Below, piece after piece: positions 37,296 through 49,514 of a stretch of 64,000 nucleotides of DNA. Source of the DNA: Chimonanthus salicifolius. Taxonomy: Eukaryota; Streptophyta; Magnoliopsida; Laurales; Calycanthaceae. The translations under genes were made by a program, and so were the position numbers. The stretch covers positions 6,911,542 to 6,975,541 of the forward strand of contig CM023534.1 of NCBI GenBank assembly GCA_013350335.1, in the 5' to 3' direction. The notes below the pieces were generated by a model. It was given only the letters and a program-made list of their open reading frames with translations. It was not told the origin of the DNA and ran no database searches. Positions within the stretch are counted from its first letter, which is position 1; every line of letters starts with the position of its first letter.

Positions 37296-40200
37296 GCAGA
37301 GAAATTTCCACTTAGAAAGTATCAGCAAAAGTCCACTTAGAAAAAGGTCTTTTTAGAAAAGAATTCATCTCTTCAGTACAGCTCATTAGAAAAAGGAATT
37401 CAATTATAGAGCAGAGTCGAATCATGTACAGTGCCATATGGTCATTGAATTGTCACTGTCCACACTAAAAGTGTAGTGTTTTAGTCCAACTGTGGCAATC
37501 AAGCGAATAAGTTTAAAATTGAGGCGTCTGACAAATTATAGGAGTCGGTGAAGTGATTCTGTAGAAAAATTTCCATGGTCCAAGTTGACATGAAGATGTG
37601 ATAAACATGGCCAATAGGATTTGTTCCGCCGCCTGTGTCATTGTTGGCCTCTAAGTTCTGAACTGAGAACTTTTCTCCAAATTCAGTCCCTCAAGCCAGA
37701 AGTCACTGTGGTCAGTTCAGGGGTAATGGAGAAATGACGCATGAATGATAGTTCCTGTTTCTTTCCTGGGGGGAATGTAACCAGTAACCTGCCCATGAAA
37801 GGTGAACAGAAAGGTCAGCTTCAATCATACAAATATGGCATCAGCCCTTCACTAGACTTCCACGAAAATATAGAAAGTCAGGGTTCTCATGTAATCATCA
37901 ACCTACTTTCAGGCTTGAAGTCTAAAGTGAAAAATCTAAATAGAATCTTTTTGATATTTAATATATTATTATAAATAATATTTAATTAAAATTTATTTAA
38001 TATATAAAATATTTATTAAAAAACTCCTAAATTTTGAGCCCCTTTAAACAAAGGCCTAAAGCTTTTTTTTGCTTAGGGCTTCAGCCGGCCCTGCCTACTT
38101 CAATCCAAAGGAAGAAGTTTCACAACAAAGTAGATGATAGATTCACGAAAACTTACTAATATACCTACTTCAATCTTGAAGTTTTTTACGTACATACCTC
38201 ACAAGAATCAACCGTAGTCCTACAATAACAGTATATCAGGCTTTATGTCACAATTACTGGTAATAATTTTAAATTTACCATATTTTTATTGGTAAATTTA
38301 TGATCAAATTGCATTAAAGACGCGACAAATTGTAAGATCACAATAACTTCTTGGTGAATTCTAGGTAAATTCCTTATTAAGAAACTTTGTAATAATCTTA
38401 ATAAAATTTCTACAATGATTTAAAATATTTGTCAATATTTTAAAGATTGTAGGATATTATTGATTGTTTGTTCTGAATTGGTTGTTAATTGTTAATGAAT
38501 GGTATTAAGATTTTTATTTTATTTTTCTTATGTTTTAGATATTACATTTTTCATGAGATTTTTCTATTAATTTTCTAGTAAACACTTGAGAATTTGAAAA
38601 TATTCCGATATTACCAGTTGACATCAACGCCCCTCTTGAATACTCTCTGTAATTGTTTACCCTTTGTGTGTGGAATTGAGAGACTTGCACATATCCTAAG
38701 GACTGGTAGGGTCAAAATGTCCTCTGTCCAAATACAGATGAGACTCCTAAACACTTTAGTCATATTTGTGGTGGGCTCTCTTCCCTCGACAAGAGACTAA
38801 GAGAGTCCTTTTATACGTAGGAAGCCCAACAGTGCGCAAAAGAAGACGGCCCACCCACCTACTCACCCAAGTAAGTTGTTTAAGAGAACGAAGGTCGTAT
38901 AGTCTGCATAGCTTCTTCATTTAAAGCCCATCAAAGGCCCATTTTAAAAGGAGATCCAACCGTACGAGATATTCTACTTAAAATACAAACCATCATGACA
39001 ACAACTTATTAACAATGATCCAAGACAAAGGGAAAATGAGAGAGAATAAGATATGAAGCAATAAGAAAGGGAGGCAGAGGGAGATTGATTTTCTAACGAG
39101 CCTAAAAAACCTAATGGGCTTTTCAGCCATAAGTCCAAGCCCAGCCTTTTTATGCAAATAACGCAATTTAAGCCCAACCTGAAACTGTTATTAGTCATTA
39201 GAACTTAACCAGAGCCTACTTATTGAAGCCTGACATTGTCGAATGTTTGATAGATGCAAAAACTATATAAAAATATTCAAACATTTTTTCAGATTTTTCC
39301 TATAAATTTTGGATTTCAAGTGATAATGCTCCTCTTTTTGTAAGTACTGTTGCAGTTGAAAATTTAAATGGAAAAGTTTGATCATATATTAGAGTTTAGT
39401 AAAAATAATTCCATGGGACAATGACTGTTAATTGACTGGCTTAAAAGTTTTAAATTATTTAAGTTTGATCAATCAAATCTAACAGTGCACAGTATTTTAA
39501 AATCCAAATGAGATATTGAGACTAGTGACGAATGGGATGAATCAAGCTTTGCCTGACCACTCCAAAACTGATTTAGAACAGAGAATGGATGTTTGTATCA
39601 GAATCCATTAGTGGGCCTGTGAATGAACTCGAATGTGAAAACAATAATTTAGAAAATATTTGTGTAATAATTTATAAATGATTTTTTTTTTAACTATTAG
39701 GTGGGTGAGGTGCAAGTTATAACACGATAGTACTTAATTCTAAATAAAGGTATTTATGATGATAATAATTATAATAATTAAAATAATAACAAAAATAATA
39801 ATTATATGCATTATATAAATAATTCAACCAATAATTTACTTAAAATGGTAATATTTTTTTTTTTTTGAATTTACATGTGGGAAAGTGTGGAATACCCAGC
39901 GTAAAACGCCCACGAATGAGCCCACTACCCCTAAAGCACAGGAAGGTAATATTATGAAATAAAGAGTACAATTGGTTTAGTTCTTGACTTAATATAATCT
40001 AAAAATTCATAAACAAGGTTCAATTTTAGTTGGACAATGGGTAGGCATGGGATACGAGTTAGCTTTGTCATTACTCAAGTAATAGATTACATATACAATG
40101 TTTGGTTAGGTTGGACCATCAACCAAGTTTAAGTTGTGGATTGATTCATAGATTGGGTTTAAGTTGACTATGAAATAGGAGTTGAATTAGTTGGGTCATG

Positions 40201-42270
40201 GATTAAGTAATACATCGAGTCAATTAGATCATGGATTAAGTTATGAGTCGTGGATTGGGTCACAGATTATTCTGGGTTGGATCTTAAATCATGGATTGGA
40301 TTGGCCATGCTTAGTCCATGACGATTTAAGATTGGCCATGGTTAGTCTATGGGTTAGGTTATACGCCTTAAATTTCACAAGTTAGTAAAAATTACTTTCC
40401 AATCCGTCCCTACGAATTTATTTTTCACGCTTCTTGTGAAAAATAACCAAGCCATGAAAGTCGTTCTCTATGGAAAAGGTTTATACAGAATTACAGACAA
40501 ATGAAAAACAATTTTAACGTGAAAACTATTTTCCACTTCTCCAAAAATATTGCACACAAAGATGCCCTTGGAGTTGGAAATTGGGTCCACTTATTAGTTC
40601 AAAACTCTAAGCCTTACCGGCCCATTCAGTGGTCCAATCAAAAACTTGGGAGCGATATCATTTTCTAAAAATATATTTACTACAACCTGGCTTTTAAACC
40701 CAATTGGACCCGGATCCATTTATACGAGCAGCTCAATGCTACAACCAGTCAACGACTATAAGTATGTCTCATGGGGCCATACATCTAGGGTATAATTTGG
40801 GTCAGGCCCAACTCACACCAACCCGGTTTGATTTTAAAAAAATTTAAAAACCTGCGACAACTTGACCTAGACTTGAGTTTAATTGGGGATAAAAAATAGG
40901 GTCCACTTTAAAATCGTGTAGGCCCTAAGCCTTGCATTTTAAAAGCCTAACTCAACCCAAAGCCAGAATTTAGACACAAGGGGCCCATTATATACAGTAC
41001 TTGCATCTATGTTAAATATTATCTTATACAAAATATTGTGACATCTAAATTAAAAATGTCGATCTTTAATTTAAATAATTTAAAATCCTAACCACTTAAA
41101 TTCTTTATATAAATTCACTCAAAACCATCTACATCTCTAAATCAAACTTAGAATTATACATGAAATGTCAACCATACTAGTTAGATATGTTTCTACTTGA
41201 GATTGAGATCTCTTCGTCTCACCTTAAAACTCTTTCTTGACTTCTTATTTCCATCTAAACATCTTTTGTTCTTAATTTTTCTACTAAGTTATCTTAAATT
41301 TTTAAAAATAATTGACACAGGCCTTAAGAAATCAGTAAGTTTGTCACTCCCATTTTTAAATCCTTGTTGGAGACCAAAATTTGATCCTCTTATCAACAGT
41401 CGGAACCAAGTTTTACCAACCCTCACCTCCCAACACCAGACAAGAACATGAACATGAACGTGTAACAGTGGATATTTTGTACAAAATAAATGAAATATCC
41501 AACTGGACTCACACCGATTGGTTGGTGTGCCCACTTTTTCCTTTTATCTCCATTTCATTTTTGGTGACTCAGATTGGAACACACCCATATTTCTACTCTC
41601 CATGTACCACCTAGTACCAACCACATGGGTCATAAGTACCGTTACCATATTTCAAACTTCAAAAAGTTTCAATGAAAGTTGACTGCAACAAGCCAACTCA
41701 ATTTGGTAACTATGTTGAGAGAATCAGTTGAATCAGAAGAAGTCTGGTCCAAGCTCAGTTGAAAAACTCAACTCAGTTTGAGTTTGAGTCGCGTTCAAAT
41801 TTCAAGATTATGAACCGTGGTTGTCATAAATAGGCAATGCAATTTGAGTTTAACCTTTATGTCAGCCAGCTTATTTTTAAGAAGAAAAATAGTTTGGACT
41901 TTGGATTGACCAAGGACAGATCAGGTCGGACAGTCTCACACAAATGTTGTTTACTAACGGTCGAATCGAGCCGCAGGCCCAACCTTTTTTCCCTCTATAT
42001 CCATTCATCTGAAGTTGATCAGATCAGGTGGGTGGCCTACCAAAAGGCTAAGTGTCGTGGGGACCTTTTTCTAAGTTAGGTGTCTGGTAGACTGCCTTTG
42101 TTTCCCTCCAAAAGAGAAGCAATTTGTATCAATTGATGGCACTTTTGGCAGCCAAACTTAACTATCGCTGGAGCAGAACCAAATCAATTCATTCCTTGGC
42201 TCACCCATCTCTCATAAGATCAACCACCTTTCTATCTGCCGAGAACAACTAGAGTATGTTTTGTCTCTTA
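37296..42270. other. Gene-free interval
   Basis: No protein family is recognisable on either strand. A stretch at 40020-40370 is rich in imperfect repeats of GTTGGGTCATGGATTAAG-like units. A scrap near 38050-38095 (GCTTAGGGCTTCAGCCGGCC) looks like transposon debris. The last 300 bp before 42290 is the probable MIR164 promoter region. Confidence 0.5.
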
Positions 42271-42280
42271 CAAGCTCATG

Positions 42281-42294
42281 TATATATATATACT
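42281..42294 (+). promoter_or_regulatory. Possible TATA box of the MIR164 gene
   Basis: TGTATATATATATACTC lies about 135 bp upstream of the predicted precursor, followed by CT- and CA-rich sequence typical of a plant transcription start. The run could also simply be an AT microsatellite. Confidence 0.4.
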
Positions 42295-42413
42295 CACTTG
42301 TGTTACAACTTCAACACTCTCATTTTTCCTCTTGTTTAAGCTCCATTCAACCTAAGAGGGGTTGAGCCTACATTTCAGGCCTGACCCCATAGCTGAAATG
42401 TCCATCTCACCAC

Positions 42414-42577
42414 TGGTTGCATTGAAAGGGAAAAAGGATAGGGGTGGGCTACCCGTGATGGAGAAGCAGGGCACGTGCGATATCCTACCAATGAGATTTT
42501 CGCACGTGCTCTAACTCTCCACCTCGGTTCCTCACCCCACTTTAGGTGTTCAAGAGAAAGAAGAAACCGATGCAACG
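42414..42577 (+). ncRNA. MIR164: MIR164 precursor (mature arm of the miR164c form)
   Basis: The mature miRNA lies at 42459-42479. It starts TGGAGAAGCAGGG and ends CACGTGCG, the sequence I know for miR164c (other members end in CA rather than CG). The opposite arm at 42501-42521 (CGCACGTGCTCTAACTCTCC plus A) pairs with all of it except three consecutive mismatches near position 7-9 and one G-U. The loop is 21 nt. The stem extends outward: GGGGTG pairs with CACCCC, and GTTGCAT near 42417 pairs with ATGCAAC near 42571. miR164 directs cleavage of NAC-domain mRNAs of the CUC1/CUC2 group, which set organ boundaries. The transcript ends are inferred. Confidence 0.93.
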
Positions 42578-43149
42578 GAGGTAATGTTTACAACAACCAG
42601 TTATCATTAGTATAACCTTTTATATATGATGAGGATACAGTCTCTCTTTTTTCCCTCTACCTTTTTTATTATGATAATTTAACCATTCCCGTCACATAAA
42701 CTAACATTTTGGTGACTTTTACTTAGTATCATATAATGTAATAGTTTTTTTAGATGTTATATTTTCATAATATAATCATATCAATTTCTTTCATGGGTGT
42801 CATAGCAAAAGATGAGAAGGCAAGTGAAATGCCTATACTGCTTGGAAGAGTGGAGCCAGCTCCTTCAGGCAGTCACAGCCCCAGTCCAAGCTAATATAAT
42901 CAGGGCCAAAAAAATCAGGACAAAATTCAGTCCATAGACCTATTTACATTTTACAGCACAAATGCGACCCAGTTCAGGCTGAACTAGGAATGCTGCAGCC
43001 AAGAAATCCAAGCATTGAAAGGAAAGAAGGGTCCCAGAATCCAACTTTTCTTCTCGTTTTTTTTAGTGATAGTTTCATCAGTAGAATCATTTATCATATC
43101 TATCAAGAGTTAGCACTCACAATTTAGCGAGGCAAAACTTTTAATCAGT

Positions 43150-43253
43150 AAACTGTATATACATATACATACATACACATACATATATACACATACATGC
43201 ATATATACATATGTATACATACATATGTATACATGTGTCTATGTATGCATATG

Positions 43254-43302
<49 letters not shown>
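43150..43302. repeat. Compound (CATA)n/(TA)n/(TG)n microsatellite
   Basis: A run of ACATACATAC-type units is followed by pure TA (about 43255-43270) and then by pure TG (about 43271-43301). Repeats of this type translate into artificial open frames on both strands. Confidence 0.95.
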
Positions 43303-43305
<3 letters not shown>

Positions 43306-43558
43306 AACAGTAACTGTTATACATAAATTAAGAATGACAATGCTTATAATTTTAGTCAATCACAGTTTTTAAGAGTTGCAACACTGCAATAAATAAATCA
43401 ATAAATTTACAAGAGAAACTCACCTTCCTCATGAAGCAGCAATCAATCAACTGCAGCACTTAAGTCTCGCATGGTCTTGGCATTCTCTCTAATTACATGT
43501 TTCTAGCCAAACTCTTACTCCAAATCTGGTTTGGCTGAAATAATTGTAACTTCCTGAA

Positions 43559-44034
43559 TTATCCAATGCCCATAATTTCATGACGCTTCACATAAAAATC
43601 AGTGGCCAGTCTGAAGGCTGATCTAGTTTTGGCTTTTGGAACACGGATGCCTACTTCGCATTCAGGCTTGCAGCTTACTTGTCTCCTCTCGTTAAAGTAG
43701 TTTGTCAAGGCAAAAGGAATGCCTGGAGAGATTGGACACAACACAAATTGTTATTGCCTTGGATATCATGACAAGTTGGATGTTTATGCATTACTCTGTA
43801 ATTATGGAGAGAAATCAGAACCAAATTAGGTGGAAGCGATTTCTCTGATACAGTCCACCCAAAACCAAGAATGAGAAGTACCCCACTTAATGCAGCTTCC
43901 AAATTCCTTGCTGGCACAAACACAGTTGGTAAGTAGATAACCACCAGGGCTGCCAACATATTCAGAATTTCTGGTGATATGGGGTCCACCCAATCATGCC
44001 TGGCAACCTACCAACTTCAATCTGGATAGCCACG
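43559..44034 (-). CDS. Possible exons of an unrecognised gene
   Basis: Two minus-strand stretches look like exons, and I do not recognise the protein. The first (about 44012 down to 43855) reads VARHDWVDPISPEILNML, then a hydrophobic segment ALVVIYLPTVFVPARN and a second one SGVLLILGFGWTV; it could start after an AG at about 44013. The second follows the acceptor TCTCTCCAG (exon from about 43721). It reads GIPFALTNYFNERRQ, then SCKPECEVGIRVPKAK and LATDFYVKRHEIMGIG, and stops at 43559. The frames can be joined using a GT within the end of the first stretch. This might be the end of a small membrane protein or a pseudogene. Upstream exons were not found. Confidence 0.3.
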
Positions 44035-45850
44035 AGTTGGTCAGCTCCAGTTAATGCCAAGCACTGTATGTATGTAAAAAAAAAAAACAATAAAAAAAGG
44101 TAGCGCATTTGACTGCCTAAGTGAACCTTATAGTCACTTCGCGTCAAATACAAGGTGTGATACCTTGACACTCTAAAATGGACAACATATCTGTATATAT
44201 TACAGCATAAGTAGTACATTTTAGGTACAGAACCCATGTCCATATCCACGGCATGTTCTCATCATTCCCTGCCATGTTTACGCATCATAGGCTAGAAGGA
44301 GTAGAAGCAACTGAAAAGAGAACACAAACTTCTAACATGGTGATATGTATTTGAAGAAAGCCCAATATGGAAACCAAAATCAAAGAGAAGAGAGTAATAC
44401 TTCATGTATGCTTGACATAACTTTCTTTCCATACTAAGATTTAGGAAGATCTGCTATGCTAGAATCAGCATCAGATAACCGATATGCACTGTAAACAACT
44501 GAAAGGCAGCTTGGTTGCCAAATAGACCACCACACTGATGGGAATTTTTTTCTTAGCCCTAATAACTATATTAATTGATTCCTGCTCCTCTAAATCTATA
44601 TCAGACAACTGGGGGCAAAACTACTATATTCATTGTAGAAAGAGATGTCTCATCTCTCACAATTTTGTAATTTGTACTTTTGTATAAGCTGTGGAAGTTG
44701 CAGACATGAAAGAAGACTATGCCAGAGATCTAGATAAAAGATGATAGGACATTTGAACATAATAGAATGAAAGCCTGCAGGGTTTCCCACTTGAATTTAA
44801 GAGAGGATAATCAAAAAGGAGCTTCCAGGAAAAATGGAAAGGCACGCAAGTATTGTCCTGCTAGGCATTAGAGAGTGCAAGACTATCAATCATAATAGGT
44901 GGGCTAATATTCAGCGTTCTTCCACTTCAAATGACTCTCAGCACTGAAATATCATTTTGCTTAGAAAGGGCATAAGAAAGTGTTCCCCACAGGATGTACA
45001 GATGTAGTTTCTAATTTGCATGCTGCCATAACAAAAAGTAGTGCGGATGATGATGCTTGCGGCTGAACTATTCAATCAAATGAAACATAAAGTGAAGCCT
45101 TGATTGGTTAAGATCTAAACCATTCAGTTTGACCTCCTATAAAAGGGTGCCAAATCATCCCTGTGAAGGTTATTTTCATCATTTACACAGAACACGATGT
45201 GCCAAACACCATTCATTCAGGTGATTTGACACATTTTCATTGAAGTGCACAGAGCTCATATATGAACCCATTTGCAGGGTTCTTTTTTTATTTGGATAGC
45301 GATTTGGAACCATTTATTAATAAAGGGACACCACCTCTTCTTTCTCATCATGCAGAGCATGACACCCACGTAGGATGACAAGACATGAAACCCCTTGAAC
45401 AAAGAAACATGTGCCCACTGTCCACATCACTCGCTTTTTTCAGAAACATCAAGGTTAACTGACCAGATTCTACAAACACCATCTCAAATGTGCAGGAAGA
45501 GCTATTTGAAATGTGGCCAACATATAAAGCTAGTTAAGTTGTTTGTGGTGAAATCTTCATGTCCTTATTTGTGCAAATACATCCAAGTGCTTCAGCTATG
45601 TAAGAGTTTTTAAGACACATTACAAACCACCTGCTTCTAAATTGCCTTGTAAAGGGGTCGTTTAATAACAATTAAAGCATTCCACACCAACACTCCCAAT
45701 GGAACAAAATACAAGATTTCATTGATTGAACAATAATATTACATAAAAGGATTGAAAAACCCAAACAAGAGAAGGACCCGACGACATTTACAAAATGCAC
45801 CACTCACATGTGACGTGCATACCATACGACATATATACATATCAGACAAC

Positions 45851-45878
45851 AACTCTCTCTCTCTCTCTCTCTCTCTCA
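45851..45878. repeat. (CT)n microsatellite
   Basis: A TCTCTC run of about 28 bp. Confidence 0.9.
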
Positions 45879-48095
45879 CCGGAACTCCAAGCACTTCATG
45901 TCATTCTAACTTTCCCTTTTTATTCATATATATACATACTGTAGTATATCCACAGCTCTATGTACAGACCATGTTTTGCCAGTGCTTGGTGAAATCCTAG
46001 CCATCCTTCATCGATCGAGAGCACTGATTACAACCCTGCAAGGACCATTCCACAACCTGTTAACAAAAATGGCACTGCCATGTTTGAATCACATGAATTC
46101 TCTCTGCATTGCCATAATGCCCTCAATTTGCTAAATGTTAAATAGAATAGTGATAAGACCAGAGGACCATATAGTTCGTTGGAAGTGTCAAAGCCACATT
46201 GATAGAGGGCAGTTGAAGTTTTATGCTCATTTGAGTATCCTAGCCTCACCAGATAGACCATCAAAGAAATCAATGGATTCTCCCATCTCTCATTCATGTT
46301 AACCAAAATCACAAAGCTAGGATAATTGGATAGAGGCCTAACTTCAACCCCATCACCCTTTTACATCCCACCCACATTAGACGCTATCCATCTTTTAACA
46401 TTCTCTCCCATTCTCCTTATAATTCATTCTTTTTTGGTCAGATTCTCCCTAGACTTTTTGATAGAGTAAAAGTAGAAACTCAAAAGCAGACCTCAAATGG
46501 ATGGTGGTTGTGGCTCTCCCAAAAGACCAAGACATGTATTGCAGTACCTAGTAGTGTATTTTATTTGCTGGTGTATCTTTCTATGTTTATCCACGTCATA
46601 AGATTTTCTAAAAGTAAAATAGGGTATTACTTCTAGAGGCATCATCAACATTGAAGCATCGAGCCAAGTGTAAGCCTTCTAATATGGCCGTGGAGCCTAG
46701 GCAAAAGGGAGCCTAGAACCTATGTATCTTTTTACTATGGCCAAGGTTTGCTTTTGATTGTTAGTGTTGGATTTCAACAAGGATCCACTTTTGCACTTTA
46801 TTTATTTGTTTTGGTCAATTAACAATTAGAAATTTAAGATGAAGTTCCTTAGTATATATTGTTTGCAAATGATGAAATAATAATTATTGAGAAAAAAAAT
46901 CAGTTAAATAATATATTATATGGAGCCTTATCACAAGGATCCAGCAGCACCTTTGATGTAAAACTTGTCACCATTTCAAAAAAATGGTTTTGAGGCAAAC
47001 AATCAAAAAATTAGCGACAAAAAGGGACACTATATTGAGTATAAGTTTAGTGGGTCTACAAGTGGGATGAATATTATTAAAATTGAAAATATCTTAGCAC
47101 TCACATAATAAGAAATTTCACTATTTGGGTGCAAAAGTAGGTCAAAAGAGAGGGTTTCATTTGGACTCGCTCGCTGCCCCAACAATTGATGGATATTGTG
47201 GTGTAACAATAAGCAAACCCCAAAAAGATAAGGCAAATGACTTCATCAATGATGCATATTGAATGACTGGATAGGAAATAATTGTTGTTGATTTATATAT
47301 GATGAATTACAATTTGCTCTCATGATCATGACTAATGAATCACAAAACAATAACTTGGACAATTGAGAGAATGTTTATTAATTTATTTGGAGAACGTTAA
47401 CGAATGGTTATGGTTATGATTGTCAATGAGAGATTTTTTTTTTCTCATTGTGCAAATGATATGAAGCATTCCATCCAATTGTCCATGAAGACCCCACGCA
47501 GTGTGTTAGACAAAAATTAGATATGGTAATTAATAAAACTCATTAGTTAGTAATACACACATACAAATATAAATATACAAGTGCACACAACAAAGTATCC
47601 AAATAAATCTGCATCTCAAAATTAATTCATGCCTCAGTGCCTGACAATGCCCTAACTATTATTAGACTCGGATGTATTTTTGTCATTTAGATATGATATA
47701 ATTACTTTGGTAAATTACAAAAGTACCCACATGAGATGAGGGTGATCTAAATGGAAGAAGACAGGCAATAATGACAATCATACTAGTCAACCATAGGGCA
47801 ACATTGTCATTTAAGAAAATAATTGATCATCGTTAAAGCCAAAATACTACCGATCTGTCATCAAACTTTTTTTCTTCAACTTCTACTTCTCTGTTATGAG
47901 ATAATATAAATTTATCTATTATATCTTTATTTATTTCTTCTGTCCACATTTTGAATGATCTACTCATATGTACTATTGAAGAACAGGTTGGCTCTCATAA
48001 AAATGTGCTTCCAAAAATATCCTCTTCATAATTAAAAGTATATATTAAATTAAGACTTAAGGGAAAAAAAAGGAAAGGCATCATTGCTTCCGATT

Positions 48096-48530
48096 TCATA
48101 CATACCAATCGTATACAGCCCTTTCATACGCTTCCGATTTCCTTCTCATCCCATTCACATCCTCTCGTGGCATCATTGCTGCAACCCAAAAAATAAAAAT
48201 ATTTTAGAACCATCTGCAACCTTCCAGATACGAATCAGAAAAGGAGAATCCCAAATAAATAATAGCAATATACAAGTACCGACGTGAGAACGGAGATCCA
48301 GGAGCACTCGATCCAAGAGGGGAAGACGGGAGGGAGCCTGTATCGCTCCAAATGTTTCGGAAATTGGAGGTCCTGACGATGGTTATGCTCCGAGTAATCG
48401 GGATATCGCCCGGCTTGTCTGTAGATGGAGCGGAAGGCGAGAAAGTGGGGCATTTACGGAGCTTGCTGAGGCCGCTGTCAGGTTGTGGGCCGGCTACCGT
48501 TTCGTCCCAGAGCTTATCCAAAAGACCCAT
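48096..48530 (-). CDS. Dormancy/auxin-associated protein (DRM1 / auxin-repressed family)
   Basis: Members of this family are small, disordered plant proteins induced in dormant buds and repressed by auxin or sugar; their biochemical role is unknown. Exon 1 runs from 48530 down to 48284 and exon 2 from 48178 to 48096, giving 109 residues. The N-terminal signature MGLLDKLWDETVAGPQPDSG with LSKLRK following is diagnostic. The centre has TRSITIVR and Ser/Pro-rich SLPSSPLGSSAPGSPFS, and the end is RRKSEAYERAVYDWYV. Joining the exons in frame needs a donor reading GTCGGT, which is less usual. A GTAC donor four bases further on would put exon 2 out of frame. The protein is shorter than typical DRM1 (about 120-130). 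A TATA box lies 86 bp upstream of the start codon. Confidence 0.85.
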
Positions 48531-48615
48531 GACGGAGATTGTGTCCGATACAGAACATCCAAACGAAATGAAGGAGACGGAGAAAAAGGGAGGGGACTCC
48601 TTGCACATTGAGGGG

Positions 48616-48623
48616 TATTTATA
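48616..48623 (-). promoter_or_regulatory. TATA box of the DRM1-type gene
   Basis: On the minus strand, TATAAATA (TATTTATA on the plus strand) lies 86 bp upstream of the start codon at 48530. This places transcription initiation at about 48585. Confidence 0.75.
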
Positions 48624-48926
48624 GAGAAGCAGAGAGAAGCTTGTAAGGGGCATTTTGGGAAGAATGGGTTCTGGATAAGGTTTTGAAGACAGGATCCGAG
48701 CCGATCGGGTCGTATAGAATCGGCTAATTCTACGAAGTTACCCTTTCCAAAATGGCACTAATGCCCTTGCCGCATTTTGAAATGTTTCAGGCATAATTAA
48801 TATACCAGTCAAAATTAGTTAACCTATTAATAGTTTAATTTACATCAATATGGGTTACGAGGTTATCCAATTTATGTACATTTTACCTTAAAAATATTAG
48901 CTATAAACGTTAAAGAATGAAAAATA

Positions 48927-49337
48927 CTCCCTTTATCCCAAAATACTTGTCCTATATACATTTTGAAATTGTCTCAAATTACTTGTTATATTTTTTATTT
49001 TCATATTAAATCAAAATTTTAACATTTTCGATAAACTAAAAATCACTTTCTAACGTCATGAGAAGACGACCTTTTTTTATAAGTTTTGACATGTCCACAT
49101 GCGATATTCTGCAATTATTGTCAGCTCTAACTTTTACCGTCTCAATCATGCATTGCTTCATAGTTAAAAAAATATTATTGAATACTAACTACACAATGAG
49201 AAATTATCTAGACTTCTTTTTTTTTTATTATTATGTTTCTATTGACTCATAGAATATATTAATAAGTTTTTCGTAAAAAATATTCTTAAAAATAAAATAA
49301 AAATCAAAATAAGACAAGTATTGTGGGACAAAGGGAG
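48927..49337. mobile_element. Stowaway-type MITE, long copy
   Basis: It starts CTCCCTTTATCCCAAAATA and ends in the inverted form GTGGGACAAAGGGAG. TA flanks both sides (48925-48926 and 49338-49339). At 411 bp it is longer than the related 146-bp copy at 18801, so it has either kept or gained an internal segment. No transposase is visible. Confidence 0.85.
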
Positions 49338-49514
49338 TAGCATTAAAAGTCCTATCTCAATCAAAATGTGGACATGTTTGGCCACTTTATTTTAAAAAAT
49401 CTTTTCTCATATATTACAATTTAAAATATATTTTATTTTTTCATACATTTGTTAAAATATAGACTCACTTACAAAGCTGCTTTCAAATTTAATCATAAAA
49501 ATATGCATTGATAA

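Larger units (their letters stand above)
42600..48095. other. Mostly gene-free interval; possible unrecognised exons near 43.5-44.1 kb
   Basis: Apart from microsatellites at 43150-43302 and 45851-45878, and the tentative minus-strand exons given separately, I cannot identify a gene. A minus-strand frame at 46028-46312 ends shortly after a plausible acceptor but has no recognisable domain. The stretch 46300-48080 is AT-rich with no coding resemblance. Confidence 0.4.

Noticed and set aside
42375..42575. 66-codon minus-strand open frame over the MIR164 hairpin
   Set aside because: It is explained by the conserved hairpin; the translation has no family resemblance.
43141..43359. Open frame on the minus strand rich in His-Thr and Tyr-Ile
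   Set aside because: It is translation of the TG/TA/CATA microsatellite.
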